NCBI GenBank assembly: GCA_030068075.1
Contig: CM057826.1
Span: 60,857,312 to 60,921,311 of the forward strand
Reading direction: 5' to 3'
Origin: Paguma larvata
Taxonomy: Eukaryota; Chordata; Mammalia; Carnivora; Viverridae
Length of the DNA: 64,000 nt
The notes under the pieces are model-generated. The model was not told the DNA's origin. It worked only from the letters and a program-made list of their open reading frames with translations, and made no database searches. Below are positions 1 through 11,430 of this stretch, one piece after another. Each line of letters begins with the position of its first letter. The stretch's first letter is position 1. Position numbers and translations under genes: made by a program.

Positions 1-455
1 TCTGCCTCCCCCAGAAAGGGACAAGAGCCCCCAGAGGGTTCTGGGAGAGCACGTCAGAACACTGTTCATCTCCAGACTGTTTGGAGTCTCCTCCTTGTCC
101 CTGGTTAGAGCCCGGTGAAAAAAGACCGTTGGTGTTTTCTTCGAGATTCCGTGTCCTGGAGGGGACACACAGCTCACGATGACCTTACAGAGAGAGCACT
201 CTGTCCTGAGTCGTGATGACCTGACTGCTGCAGGCGTGGGCCCTCCAGAGGAGAAAGGCCAAACTGTGGGGTGGAAGCGTGTCAGGGGGTGGGCGTCCCC
301 ACAGCTGCCAGATCCCGGCTGGAGGCCGCACAGACCTTGGCCTGACCTCTGGCGGGGACCAGCCTCTCAGTGGTTAATATTTTCCAGGGCAGGCTTCTTG
401 CCAACCACAGTTCCCTCCCGTTGCTGGTGACCTCGCCGTGTCCTCCCATATGCTC
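1..455. other. Unassigned non-coding DNA
   Basis: No gene, RNA or repeat family was recognised. Short open frames here have no recognisable protein character. Confidence 0.6.
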
Positions 456-459
456 TTTC

Positions 460-530
460 AAGCGGGGATCAGTGGGCCCATTTTACAGAGGGGGGAAACC
501 AAGGCTGCAAAGTCCAAGCGACTGGTGATA
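460..530 (-). repeat. MIR SINE fragment
   Basis: It contains the reverse-complement MIR signature: 'cccattttacagag' followed by a 'gaaaccaaggct' block. Old and short, so the family call is tentative. Confidence 0.5.
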
Positions 531-1065
531 CCTCAGCGTAGAATGGCCTTCGGAGTTGACGAGACCTGGCTTGGAATGACAGATCTGCTACTTTCTGCCT
601 TTGTGCTTTCGGAAGCCATACTTCGTCTCCCATGTCCTCGCCTGTCAATCCGCAGTAAAGAAGAGAACCTCTCTCTTTGGTTTGTGAGGAGAATGACAGA
701 GGGTATTTCTTTAAAACACCATGGTGTACGGTAGGTACCCCGGGGACGATGCTTCCTGTTATCACAGGAACGGCCGCTGAGTTTAATATCCCGCCTCAGG
801 TTTGAAAGTGGCCAGGAAGCCTGTGTTGAAATGTATTCTGAGCCCTGTCTGGGGAGTGATGCTGGTATCAACTAGTCATGCCTGCCTTGGCATGGGAGGG
901 GGAGTGGCCGCGTATGTACCACGTGCTCCCAGGCCTGCGTGAATATTATTATCCAAGGCCTTACCGGGTGGAATGCGACTCGAGGGTGACCTTGTACCCA
1001 AAGCGTTCCCTCTTGCTGCTGTATCCCCTTTCACCCTTTTCTAGTTGCAGTTTCCTGGGTGCTGG
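531..1065. other. Unassigned non-coding DNA
   Basis: No gene or confident repeat was seen. Overlapping open frames run on both strands, which is typical of non-coding GC-rich DNA. Confidence 0.55.
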
Positions 1066-1508
1066 TTTTCTAGGGTGGCTGGAACATAGTGCTACAAACT
1101 GGGGGGCTGAAAACAACAGAAAGTTATTCTCTCACAGCCGTGAAGGTCGGAAGGCTGAAGTTAGTATCACTGGATCAGAATCAAAAGGCTCCGGAGGCTC
1201 TAGGGGAGAATCCACTCCTTGTCTTCCAGCTGCTGGCATTCCTTGGCTTGTGGCCACATCGCTTCCATCTGTGCCTCCGGCTTTACGTCGTCTCCTCCTC
1301 TGCGTGTCTAATCTCCCTCTGCTTCTCTCTTAGGACCCTGGCGATGGCATTTAGGACCCGCTTGGATGATCTAGGCTAATCTCTTCATCCCCAAAGCCTT
1401 AATTTAATTCTCTCTTGAAAGATACCTTTTTCCTGATAAGGTAATATTTATAGGTTCCAGGCTGTAGGACTTGCTATGCTTGGGGGAGCTGCTTTTCAGC
1501 CTATCACA
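1066..1508 (-). mobile_element. Old MaLR/MLT1-like LTR, antisense
   Basis: It reads like the reverse complement of a mammalian MaLR LTR. It begins with a 'ctacaaactggggggctgaaaacaac' type block, then 'cagaaagttattctctcacag', continues through 'ggctctaggggagaat' and 'ccttggcttgtggcc', and ends near 'taggacttgctatgc'. There is no internal retroviral sequence. The subfamily is not assigned. Open frames of 96 and 151 codons here are chance. Confidence 0.65.
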
Positions 1509-1734
1509 CTGGGTTGCATCCTTATTCTCAACCAGCTTTATAGTTGAGCAACTTAATATCTGCCTGAAGGGCTCATTTCAACCCAGAAAAATAAATAATG
1601 AGAAATCCTAAGATAAGAGGGTCAGCTTGACTGCTGCGCTCACTGAGATTTTAGACCCTAACCCTAGAACCTAGGCTTCGACTTTGCCTCCCAGACCAAG
1701 CCCCTGTGAGGTATTTCTGCGCACATTTCGAGCC

Positions 1735-1990
1735 TGCAGTCCTGATCGCCCAACTTAAACCCCTCCCCTGGCTTCCCATTACATCGGCATGGAACACAAT
1801 CTCCTAAGCCTGGTCGAGATTCTCCCATAGTTGGGCTCCCTGGAAAGTCAGGGTGATCTGAGCCTCCGGAACACACAGACTCCAGCACCTAATGGCCCAT
1901 CACTACAGCAGTGTTCTTGCCCACAACACTGCCCTGACGTCTAGGTGGACAGAGTGACTCTACTCCCCATGCTGTTTCAAGGACTCCTTC
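1735..1990 (+). repeat. Possible L2 fragment
   Basis: The segment 'cctggcttcccattac' and the following run resemble the untranslated end of L2 elements. Diverged, with approximate boundaries. Confidence 0.35.
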
Positions 1991-2489
1991 CACTCTGTGG
2001 CCCCACCATCTCCTAGGAGGGCGAGTAGGGGCCTGGAGAGTGTGCATCCTTGCTCTTCACCCTAAGACCCTTGAGGCCAATCTTCAGAGGCCCTTTTGTT
2101 AATCGGTCGTCCCCGCCTAAGACTTCGAATTTTAAGGAAGTGACCCAAAGACACTGGATCCATTAAGATCAATTCCGACAGCATCATCAGCGCCATCCAG
2201 TGGCCAATGGAAGCAATATCTTAACCAGAGTATTTCTACAAATCTTTGGAGCCCTACCAGCACCACCTGTTGCCTTGGCTCTCGCATTTCCCAGGCCGCC
2301 GTGTCTCCAGTCTCACCGCTTATGCCGTGGGCTCCCCAGAGTTATCCATTTCCTAGTCTGTTTGAGCTCCTAAGTGTCGGATTCTAAGAACCTTGCTGGA
2401 TACACCTATCTCCCAGGGCTCACGTGCAGAGGCAACGGACTGTGACAGGGGAGAAAGAAGTCCTTTATGTCCTTCTGTGTTGTGTCAGA
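1991..2489. other. Unassigned non-coding DNA
   Basis: No gene, RNA or repeat was recognised. Confidence 0.55.
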
Positions 2490-3060
2490 GCAAAGAGATT
2501 CAAAGCGGTAGCAGTTTATAAGATCTAGCCATTGCACTCCTAGGTGTTTACCCAACTGATTTGAAAACTTATGTCCACACCAAAACCTACACGCGTGTGT
2601 TTATAACAGTTCTTTTCCTAATTGCCAGAAGTTGGGAGCAGCCAAGGTGTCTTTCAATAAGTAAATGGATAAGCAGATGGGAGTCACCCATATACTGGAA
2701 TATTAGCCAGTGATAAAAAGGAATGAACTGCCAAGTCAGGCCAAGACGTGAATAAATCCTCAGTGCGTAAATCTCTCTTTACTCAAGAGAGAAATCAGTA
2801 TAAAAAATGTGTATACTATATGATTCCATGTATATGACGGTATAGAAAAGGCAAGCTGTATAACCAACGAGTGATCGGGGTGGCCAGGGGTTCTGGGGTT
2901 TGAGGGAAGATTGAATCGATGAAGCACAGGGGTATTTTTAGGGGTGAAACTGTTCTGTTTGCTACTTTAAGGATGGATACATGACACGATTCTTTGGTCA
3001 AAGTCTGTAGAACTTTATCCCAGAAAAGAGTGAACTTTAATGTATCCATATTCTTAAAAA
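2490..3060 (+). mobile_element. L1 LINE 3' end (old, 5'-truncated)
   Basis: It carries the end of ORF2 and the 3' UTR of an old L1: 'tctagccattgcactcc', 'gggagcagccaagg', 'actggaatattagcc', 'tactatatgattccat' and 'ggtggccaggggttc' occur in the usual order. Many substitutions, and no reading frame remains. Confidence 0.85.
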
Positions 3061-3203
3061 GTCATTTAGGAGGTTGGGGCGGGGGGGCTTAGGACGGAAC
3101 GTAGATTGTGATAAAATCATATAACCATATTATAATTGTACAAGACAGCCGCACAGAGTGGGTAGTGATGGAGGTAACTGTGGGAATGAGTGGAGTCTAA
3201 GAT

Positions 3204-3412
3204 TAAAAGCAAGGGACGCCTGGGCGGCTCAGCTGGGTAAGTGTCCAACTCTTGATTTCGGCTCAGGTCTATGATCTCAGGCTCATGAGTCTGATCTCCA
3301 CATCAAGAGCTCCGTGCTGGCGGTGCAGAGCCTGCTTGGGATTCTCCGTCTCCCTCTCTCTCTGCCCCTCTCTCAAAATAAAGAAATAAACTTGAAAAAA
3401 AACTAAAAGCAA
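3204..3412 (+). mobile_element. CAN-SINE (cat-type), with target duplication
   Basis: The tRNA-derived head starts 'gggacgcctgggcggctcag', followed by the CT-rich segment 'tctctctctgcccctctctc' and an A-rich tail. The flanking duplication 'taaaagcaa' is at 3204-3212 and 3404-3412, so the element itself is 3213-3403. It lacks part of the usual middle, which is normal subfamily variation. Confidence 0.93.
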
Positions 3413-3926
3413 AAGGAAGTGCACACAAGCACTGCCCTCTAGCTAATAAACTGGTTTCTTATGGCGGTGCAGGTTAACAATTCTGAAATCACCGTAGATG
3501 CACACCTAAATGGGACAATTAAGTAAAGAGATGGTCAATGGTGGTAGCATCGTTTCTCACGATCGGAGTAGGAAGTTACAGACAAGCAAGAGGAAGAGGC
3601 TAGAATAGACCATAGAATAATGGACGGGAGGTGGAGATATCCATATGAACTCATGGTTAGCTCAATATAGATACAGATGGATACATAGGGAAACATTTGT
3701 AGATGTGAATATACATGGGTTACTCTACATTCATCTATTTCCTCTCTCTGGCAGCTGAGGGGACCTAGAAGCAATGACAGCTCTGTAGTAATGGGCACCC
3801 CGAACACCCAGACTTGGATCTCTATGACTGTTCTTCGGTAAAAGGAACGGGGGCTCCGTGGAGAAAGCGCTGATCTGGGGCTGGGTCAGGAAATAGACAA
3901 GATGAGCTTGAAACATTTTTCGTGCC

Positions 3927-4168
3927 AAAAAAGTCAGGGATTTGGGGCGCCTGGGTGGCTCGGTCGGTTAAGCGCCCGACGTCGGCTCAGGTCACGATCT
4001 CACAGTTTGTGGGTTCGAGCCCGTGTCGGGCTTTGTGCTGACAGCTCAGAGCCTGGAGCCTGCTTCCGATTCTGTCTCCCTCATGCTCTGCCCATCCCCC
4101 ACTTGCACCGTCTCTTTCAAAAATGAATAAATGTTAAAATAAAAATTAAAAAAAAAAAGTCAGGGATT
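3927..4168 (+). mobile_element. CAN-SINE (cat-type), with 16-bp target duplication
   Basis: Full-length element at about 3943-4152, starting 'tggggcgcctgggtggctcg' and ending in a 'gaataaatgttaaaat' tail. The duplication 'aaaaaagtcagggatt' is exact at 3927-3942 and 4153-4168. An exact duplication suggests a fairly recent insertion. Confidence 0.96.
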
Positions 4169-4572
4169 GCTTTAAAAAAATATGATGGTATGTGAAAGGA
4201 GCCAACTGAAATAGCTCCCAATGGCCAAGGGGAGACCAACTTGAGGGACGAAATAAAGTAATGTTGGTTTATAATCCAAAGTATAAATACCCATGATTAA
4301 TACTCATGTACATAAATTATTGAACAAATAAATAAATGGGAGCAAGAGAGGAGGATCCCCCTCCCAAACAGGGATTCCCAAAATTTATGGAGATAAATTA
4401 TACCTCCCCACTCCTTACATACAGACTGTCATAGTGACAGGACAGGACTGAAGCAAGGAGAAGGAAAGTCACTTCAGAGTGGAGAAACGTGACAGACTCT
4501 ACCTCAGCCGGGAGATCGGGGTCAACATCAACCGCGATACATCATGTTGATACTACGTCCCCTTGATAAAAA

Positions 4573-4790
4573 GTGATGAGAGGGACGCCTGGGTGGCTCA
4601 GTCGGTTAAGGGTCCTCAGGTCATGACCTCACAGTTCATGGATTCGAGCCCTGCATCGGGCTCTGTGCTGATGGCTCAGAGCCTGGAGCCTGCTTCAGAT
4701 TTTGCGTCTCCCTCTCTCTCTGCTTCTCCCCTGCTCACGTTCTGTCTCTCTCTCAAAAATAAATAAACATTTTTTTAAAATGTGATGAGA
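4573..4790 (+). mobile_element. CAN-SINE (cat-type), with target duplication
   Basis: Element at 4582-4781 with head 'gggacgcctgggtggctcag' and tail 'aaataaacattttttt'. The duplication 'gtgatgaga' is at 4573-4581 and 4782-4790. A short deletion follows the A box ('ggttaagggtcctcagg'). Confidence 0.95.
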
Positions 4791-5263
4791 ATGACATGTT
4801 ACCTCTGTGGTCTTTCCCCTAAACCCTTAATTCCAGTGTGATTATGAGAAAAACATCAGCTAAATCCCACTGAAGGGACATTCTATAAAATACCTAACCA
4901 GGACTCCTCAAAACTCTCCTGCTCATTGTAAACTTTAAATCTGAGACACTGTCACAGCCAAGAGGAGCCTAAGGAGACAGGATGACTAAATACAACAAAT
5001 GAGGTAGGCTGGCTGGGATCCTGGAACAGAAAAAAAGTTGGGGGGGTACATTAGGCAAAAATCCAACGAAATCTGAATAAGGTGTGGGCTTTAGCTGATA
5101 GTAACGTATGGATGCAGGGTTCATTTACTGTGACAAACGTGTCATGCTAATGTAGACACTAATAATAGAGGAACCGGGGTGTGGCATATACAAGAACATT
5201 CTGTACTATCTTTGCACCTTTTTTTTGTAAATCTAAACCTATTCCAAAAAAAAAAAAAAAAGT

Positions 5264-5725
5264 GTTTTTGAGCCCAAGCCTCAGCCAGCCTTGCAAATAA
5301 CCCTCAAACAGCCTCAGACCTCAGAATTTGCATTGGCTTTCCTTCCCTTCCTATCCAACATGTCTCCTCCTCCCAGATTGGCTGCCTAGCCTCCTCCTAG
5401 CCTGCCCTGTCCCACCAACTGTCCTTTGCCAACTTTGAACATAAAGGAAGAGCGAGGGATAGGAGGGAAGTGTGCGGAAGAGGGGTTCGAGCTGCGGGTA
5501 GAGGCCGGTGGGGGTGGGGAAAGGCTCTTGGAGCGGCAACAGTAGCTGGGGACAGCCCTCTTTGTCGGCAGGGGACGTACACAGCACTTAGCACAGCTCC
5601 TGCCACGAGGAATGCTAGGTTTAGAGATTTTTATGTGAAGTACATGACTGACGGCAGAGCCCACACTTCAGTGCTTCCCATATATCTGCCTCTGTAAGCT
5701 AAGCGCACTCATCTATAAGCTTTCA
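5264..5725. other. Unassigned non-coding DNA
   Basis: No gene or confident repeat. Several overlapping frames of 69-92 codons on both strands around 5350-5700 have biased composition and no recognisable domain. Confidence 0.55.
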
Positions 5726-6088
5726 CTACGCGGCAATGAGGAAGAATGAAATCTGGCCATGTGTGGCTACATGGATGGAACTGGAGGGTATTATGCTGAG
5801 AGAAATAAGTCAGGCAGAGAAAGACAGATGCCACATGTTTCCACGCATAGGTAGGCTTTGGGAGACCTAACAGAAAATGCGGGGGAGGGGAAGAGGGGAA
5901 CAAAAAAAGCCACAGAGAGGGGGGGAGACATAACATAAGAGACTCTCAAAGACTAAGAACAAACTGAGGGGAGAGGGGGGTGGGGGAGCGGGGAGAGTGG
6001 GTGATGGGCACAGAGGAGGGCACTTGTTGGGATGAGTACTGGGTGTTGTATGGAAACCAATTTGAAAATAAACTATTAAAAAAAAGAA
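5726..6088 (+). mobile_element. Felid-type L1 3' end (5'-truncated)
   Basis: It has the 3' end of a relatively young carnivore L1: 'ggatggaactggagggtat', 'agagaaataagtcaggcag', a G-rich polypurine stretch, 'gggcacttgttgggatgag', 'tgtatggaaaccaattt', then an A/AAG-rich tail. A second copy with nearly the same truncation point is at 21148-21497. Confidence 0.93.
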
Positions 6089-7003
6089 GAAGAAGAAAGA
6101 AATAAAGTATTCATTTGCATATTCAATGAGCAGTTACCCAATGCCTCCTATGTCCGTGACCGTGGGTCGTATCGCAGCGGGGGGAGGTCAGCGGTGGCCG
6201 GGGCCAGCGAGCCGCGTTTCTGTCTGGCCTGGGTGGTAGTCCTGGGACTGAGCGGCTGTGAAGCGAGTGTATCAGGGGACTCGAGAGAAAGTCCCCAGAC
6301 GCTGCTTCCCCTGTCAGCGTGGGCTGTGTGGCCCAATGCCGTCCCTGGACTAAGGGAAAGTTCTCACAAAGACGGCCGTGGCCTCCGGGACTCAGACCGT
6401 CCCACGGCCTGCGGTGGCTGGCCTACGCCGGAGCGAAGTGGAAAGGCCGTGGGGTTGCAAATGCCTTTCTGGAACTTTCCAAACGATTTGGCAGGAGACT
6501 CTTTCCATGTTCCTCCTCCCCTTCTAATTTGGTAGAATGTCAGAGTCAAGGCCTGGCACGGGTTCTCGGGGACAGGGTGTGCTAAGTCCAAGGCTTCGGT
6601 GAACCGTCGCCCCGGAGCCGGCGTCGGCTGTGGAGCAGGGCCCCGAATGGCGTGCTTTCTCCTGTATCGTCTCCTCTCATCTCATCTTCACAAGATGGTG
6701 TTGTCAGGTCACATGTAGCAGGCACGGGGGCGCACACCTTTGATTTTTGGGTGTGAGGTCCAAAGCCTAAGTGATAAGCTCTGACACACTCCCCTTATTT
6801 CTGTCCTCCTGTAGAGAAAGAGGCACCGAAGGGAGACGGCCCTGCCGGAGGAGGACGCATTCTCAGCGGGGGAGTGTAAGCCTGGGGGTCCCGCACGTGC
6901 AGAAGGCACCTGGCTCCACCTGCCGAATGCAGCCTCTTCCGGGGCCGCGACCCCTAGAAATCTATTTGACCAATGACAATTTCGGAAGTCAACATTGGAT
7001 CCT
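6089..7003. other. Unassigned DNA with a GC-rich, CpG-containing core
   Basis: The stretch at about 6160-6440 is GC-rich with scattered CpGs but shows no exon, TATA element or repeat that I recognise. Overlapping frames of up to 113 codons are present on both strands, with no domain. Confidence 0.5.
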
Positions 7004-7242
7004 CTCTGTCCTTTTTAAATAATTTTTTATTGTTTATTTATTTCGAGGGAGAGAGAGAGTGCAAGCAGGGGAGGGGCAGAGAGAGAGGGAGACACAGAAT
7101 CTGAAGCAGGCTCCAGGCTCTGAGCTGCCAGCACAGAGCCAGACGCGGGGCTCGAACCCATGAACCGCGAGGTCATGACCTGAGCCGAAGTCGGACGCTC
7201 AACCGACCGAGCCCCCCAGGCGCCCCTACTCTGTCCTTTTTA
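7004..7242 (-). mobile_element. CAN-SINE, antisense, with 14-bp target duplication
   Basis: Element at 7018-7228 running from the T-rich tail complement to 'ccccccaggcgccc', the reverse complement of the head. The duplication 'ctctgtccttttta' is exact at 7004-7017 and 7229-7242. Confidence 0.96.
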
Positions 7243-7579
7243 TAAGGGAAACAAAACATAAGGCCGCTCTGAACTTCCATCAGGAGGACGCGCTGCCTGA
7301 GCTGTCGTACATTGGAGATAGTCTTCTTCCAGAAGCAGCTGGAGGACAGGGAGACAGGAGATCTGCCTTTAACCTGCTGAGGAGTAGTGAGCAAGCCGTT
7401 TTCCCTTGGGCTTTATTTCCCTTGCATCAAAATGGCCTGGTCGTGACTATCTTCAACAGACGTGGGTTCTGTGCTGGCCCAGGGTCACAGCCCTCACACG
7501 CCTGTTGCCCGCGATCTTTCAAAGACCTGGAGGAGTAACTGTTAGCGGGGCTCACCGCTGCCACCCCATCGGAGCCACC
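7243..7579. other. Unassigned non-coding DNA
   Basis: Nothing recognised. A 197-codon open frame starts at 7406 and runs into the L2 remnant downstream; it is not a plausible gene. Confidence 0.5.
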
Positions 7580-8050
7580 TTGGGCCTGGCCTGTCTCCAC
7601 AGCCTGCTAGTCATTCTCCCCACAGCGGCGAGGAGCCCTCTAAATTGTCCTTCCGACGACAACCCTCCAGTGACTGTTCCCTCTCCGGGCCCTCGGGGGT
7701 CTGTGTCTCCCCTCCCTCTGCTCCGGCCACGCCAGCCCCTTCCTGAGCCTCAGACCCTGCCAAGCTGTTCCCCACTTGCTCAGGGCCTTTGCACGTGCTT
7801 TTATCTCTGCCCGAAACCCTCCTTCCCAGGCCTCGGGCCCGCCCTCGGTTTCCCCAGCTCACCCAGCATCTCCTCAGGGCAGGCTTCCCTCGCTGCGGTG
7901 GACAACACAGCAATCCGACTCCTCGTTTCTCTTCCGTGTTTTGTTTTAACCTCGTCACCGCGCGACAGACTATATATCTCCTTGTTCATTGGAGTCTGAC
8001 GGGCCTCCACCTTCTAGAATGTACGTTCTGGGGGCCAGGACTTAGCTGTG
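7580..8050 (+). repeat. L2 LINE 3' region
   Basis: Successive L2 landmarks occur in order: 'ctgctccggccacgcc', 'cagggcctttgcacgtgc', 'gaaaccctccttccc', 'cagggcaggcttccctc' and 'ctagaatgtacgttc'. This is the untranslated end of an ancient L2 and explains the 115-197 codon frames on both strands. Confidence 0.75.
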
Positions 8051-8870
8051 ATCCCTGGCGCCTCCTCAGGGCCTGGGGTGGTGCCCGCCGCATGCTGGGA
8101 GACAGTGAGGCTTTGAGAAACCACGCATGGGAGCCAGAGTCCCAAACCAAATGTCCGCAGAGAGGAGGCAAAGCCACTATGTAATATGGGGAATGACCCT
8201 CCCGCATCCTCGTCACAGAAGTCGTCCAGGTGACAGATGGGAACGAGGGAGGGGTGCGACCACGGAGGACACGGAAGCAAATGAACCCACGTTCCTGACG
8301 ACAAATGCGAGGGCCCGCCTGCTGCTTCCATGGGCACCTGTCAGCGGGGGGGGGGGGGGGCCGATGGGAACTGACTAGAGAGAGAGAGAGAGACGGAGGA
8401 CGGAAAGATGGCATGCGGGGGACACCGCTGTCTCCCGACTGCACCTGCCCCAGCTGTGCGAGCCGACACCGCCTCTCTCCCCTTGCTTCTCACCGTGCGC
8501 TCTATGGGGACTCCAGGAACCGTGTGCTTCGGGAGAACCGTGTGCTTCCAGGAACCATGTGCCCACGGTGCGGCGGTCTCCGGGAGAGCCCGCCTGAAGG
8601 CCTCCTCGGGGGCCGGGACTGGTTTTGCGTCGAGGAGATTTCCCTCCGAAACGGCTGAAGACCAAATGGCTTCCTGTCTCCCCCCCCCTCGACGATGCTC
8701 ACCGCACTCACCTTCACGGGGCAGCAAGGCCGTGGCCAAGTTGGGCCCCCGCCTGCCCCTCCGTGGGGCCCCCTCCTGCTCCTCTCTGCTCAGGGCTTCC
8801 TTGCCCACCCTCCCGACTGGGTGGGGCTGCACACGGTCCTGTTCTTATCGCGGTATTCATTGAGCCCGAA
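8051..8870. other. Unassigned GC-rich DNA with a 15-bp G run
   Basis: There is a homopolymeric G run at about 8345-8360, a short GA tract near 8378-8392, and CpG-scattered sequence with many overlapping open frames on both strands (up to 163 codons). No frame has a recognisable domain. Confidence 0.5.
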
Positions 8871-8874
8871 TTCT

Positions 8875-9020
8875 AACAATGTATTTGTCTACTTAATACC
8901 TGTCTCCCCAATGAGATCGAAGCTCCTTTGGGAGCGGATACCGTACCCGGCTTATTCTGACTCCTCTAACCCGGTCCTCAGCCCCTCACTCACACGCCCT
9001 CAGTGAGTGTCTGTTGCGAC
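8875..9020 (+). repeat. L2 LINE 3' fragment
   Basis: 'acctgtctccccaatgag' followed by 'agctcctttgggagc' resembles the near-terminal part of L2. Short and old. Confidence 0.45.
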
Positions 9021-9210
9021 AACACATAAATGAGCCCCTACTGTGTGTACGGGCCACCTTACATGCGTTTTCCCAGATCCCAACGTAACGGCCGTCGCTT
9101 CCCTTTTTCCGCTGAAGAAGCAGAAGCTCAGAGACGGAAGTGGCTTGTTGCAGGTCACACTGCTGGTGAGATGGAGAACCAGGATTCTAACCCAGATCCA
9201 CGTGACCCCC
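9021..9210 (-). repeat. MIR SINE
   Basis: Reverse-complement MIR blocks are in order: 'ctactgtgtgtacgggc', 'agaagctcagagacgg', 'ggtcacactgctggtgag', 'aaccaggattctaaccc'. Confidence 0.75.
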
Positions 9211-10299
9211 AAACCTTGCTCTCAGCCACGGTCATTCGGGGGCCGCAGCCAAGGTAGTCACGACTGTCGGAACTGCTGGATGTCTGAGACTAGAAGGCTG
9301 TGAATCGGGCAGCTGGGTCAATAGTGTCTCTTTCTTCTGGAAAGCTCTCTCCAGATCCATGGCCACGGTGGGCTCAACATTCAGGTCGGTTATGTGAGGT
9401 TCCTGCAGTGGCTAAGAACATTCGATTCTGCTTTACTGAGACCATGAGAGGCAGAGGAATAAGGCCCCTGGGGGAAACTGAGTACAAATAGAAAGCGAGC
9501 AAGGAGCTCAGGAGCCGGTTGAACCCGGGCGAAGCGAGCAGAGCGTCTACCTGCCTGTGTGTGGGGGGAGGAAGGGGGGAAAGGCCCTGGATACACCAAG
9601 CGTTATATATTCATGGGCACTCGGCTTCCCAAGGACTGAAATTGTCCACCCTTACTGACACCCATGCTGGCCAAGGGTATCCCATGTCCAAGAGCCTCAG
9701 AGAGAAGTCATAGCTGCTCAGCAGACTGGCCAGTGAGCCACAGCTTAGGCTACGGGGACAGGCCCTGCATGTCTTAGGACACGTGCGTGCTGGTTCCGGG
9801 CACCTTCCATCTGCTGAACCCCCTTTCCCACCCAAGACTCTGGTCCTCATAACCTCACTGTCACCTGGGCGGGCAGACCAGGCAGAGAGAGAGAGAGACG
9901 GGACCCAGAAGCATTGCCCAGCCTAGAATTCAGATGGTATGCCTGAGGGCATTAACCAACCCCATCTCTTTCTCCTCTTGCTTCTCACCTGACTTTTATG
10001 ATGGATTTAACAAACCATGCGGCTTGAGCGTCTTCACGTGGTCTGTGAGTCTTTCCGTTGGGTGGGCTCTGGGAGATCCTGCCTAGCAAGTACGCGGGGC
10101 TACCGTTCCAACAAGGGGGGGGTCCCCCATGAAAAGGTCTCAGCTCAGATGCCACAAGGGGAGGAGGGAGAACCCAGGGGGAGAAGGGGGAGCCCAGAGG
10201 AAGGTGCGTCTAACGCTGGCATCACCAGCTTTCTTTGCCAGTACGGCTAGGGGAGAGTGGGAAGTCTTTTTCTCCCAGCCGTGGTCCATGGAGCCACGG
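9211..10299. other. Unassigned non-coding DNA
   Basis: No gene, RNA or confident repeat. Composition is mixed, with short purine tracts at 9881-9897 and 10157-10200. Confidence 0.5.
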
Positions 10300-10565
10300 A
10301 GTCGGGATCTGTGGCAAATTAGGCTGCCGATTTGTACGTTAAACAAGGTTAATTCCATCCATTAGCCAAAGCTGTTTTCAAAGTGCCTGGCACAAGAGTG
10401 AGGAGCAATTAGTGTCTTTGTATTAGTGGATGTGGGCCCGGGGCCAAGACATTAAGAGGAGGGGGATGAAATTTATACACTCTTTATGATATCATCAAAA
10501 GTAAATGAATTATGAAAACAAAAGAGCCAAACTGAGGCTGCCAGGGCTAATTACTGGGTAGGAGG
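10300..10565. promoter_or_regulatory. Candidate conserved non-coding element A
   Basis: An AT-richer island without repeat signature, containing TAATTA (10548-10553), CAATTAG (from 10406), 'tctttatgatatcatc' and several ATTAG/ATTA cores. This motif density and non-repetitive texture is what developmental enhancers in mammalian gene deserts look like. Conservation was not tested. Confidence 0.35.
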
Positions 10566-10902
10566 CAAAGTTCACAGAGAAGGAGGAAAGAGCGATCGGA
10601 GAAGCACGAAGATGCGGATCAGTCTGGTCCACAGGTGTCTTCAGACAAAGTCGTCCTCTTCGCAGCTCCACCTTTGGACTCAGGGAAACGGCCTCCGTTT
10701 TTGCCTCAAATAAAGGAATGGGGTTTTGTGGGGCGATTTCATCTGTTGTGGTTTGGTTTTGGTGTTTGGTTCTGGCTTTTAGCGTTCTTTCTCATCTGCA
10801 CCTTCACAAAGCTGGACAAGTTCGTGGACTTGGTTCAGAGGGTACCTCAGACCTGGTGGGAGAGGCTAACCGATACAGCCCCGCAGCCGGCTGCTCTGTG
10901 AA
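10566..10902. other. Unassigned non-coding DNA
   Basis: T/G-rich stretch near 10720-10800, no gene recognised. Confidence 0.5.
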
Positions 10903-11430
10903 ATGACAATGGTGATGATGGTGATGATGGTGATGGTGATGATGGTGGTGATGATGGTGGTGATGATGGTGATGGTGGTGATGATGGTGATGGTGATGAT
11001 GGTGATGGTGGTGATGATGGTGGTGATGGTGGTGATGATGGTGATGATGGTGATGATGGTGATGGTGATGATGGTGATGATGGTGGTGATGATGGTGGAT
11101 GATGGTGATGGTGGTGATGGTGGTGATGGTGGTGATGGTGATGGTGGTGATGGTGATGATGGTGATGATGGTGATGGTGATGGTGGTGATGATGGTGATG
11201 GTGGTGATGGTGGTGATGGTGATGGTGGTGATGATGGTGATGGTGATGATGGTGGTGGTGATGGTGGTGATGATGGTGATGATGGTGATGGTGGTGATGG
11301 TGATGATGGTGGTGATGATGGTGGTGATGATGGTGATGGTGGTGATGATGGCATTGATGATGGTGATGGTGGTGATGGTGGTGATGGTGGTGATGACGGT
11401 GACGATGGTGATGGTGGTGATGATGATGTC
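10903..11430 (+). repeat. GATGGT/GATGAT minisatellite (~530 bp)
   Basis: A long array of GATGAT and GATGGT/GGTGAT triplet pairs. Interior variants include 'ggatgatgg' near 11097, 'gcattgatgat' near 11350, and GACGGTGACGATGG near the right end. All six frames stay open for long runs because the triplets never form stops, giving Met-Val, Asp-Gly and His-rich products. These are artefacts of the repeat and do not indicate a gene. Confidence 0.95.

Larger units (their letters stand above)
3413..5263 (+). mobile_element. Old L1-like 3' region ending in poly(A), split by two SINEs
   Basis: The 3' part (about 4800-5263) matches my memory of old L1M-type 3' UTRs: 'gacattctataaaatac', 'ctgtcacagccaagagg', 'ggatcctggaacagaaaa' and 'ctgtactatctttgcac', then a 16-base A run. 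The part upstream (3413-4560) is continuous in character, but its membership is less certain. The SINEs at 3943-4152 and 4582-4781 interrupt it. Confidence 0.55.

Noticed and set aside
1658..1672. 'accctaaccctagaacc', resembling interstitial telomere repeats
   Set aside because: Only about two imperfect units, within expectation by chance.
3213..3300. tRNA-like sequence with A and B boxes in the SINE heads (here and in the other SINEs)
   Set aside because: These are the tRNA-derived promoters of CAN-SINEs. They have mismatched stems and are not tRNA genes.
7406..7999. 197-codon plus-strand open frame
   Set aside because: Most of it lies in an L2 remnant, and overlapping frames on the other strand are equally open. 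No domain is recognisable.
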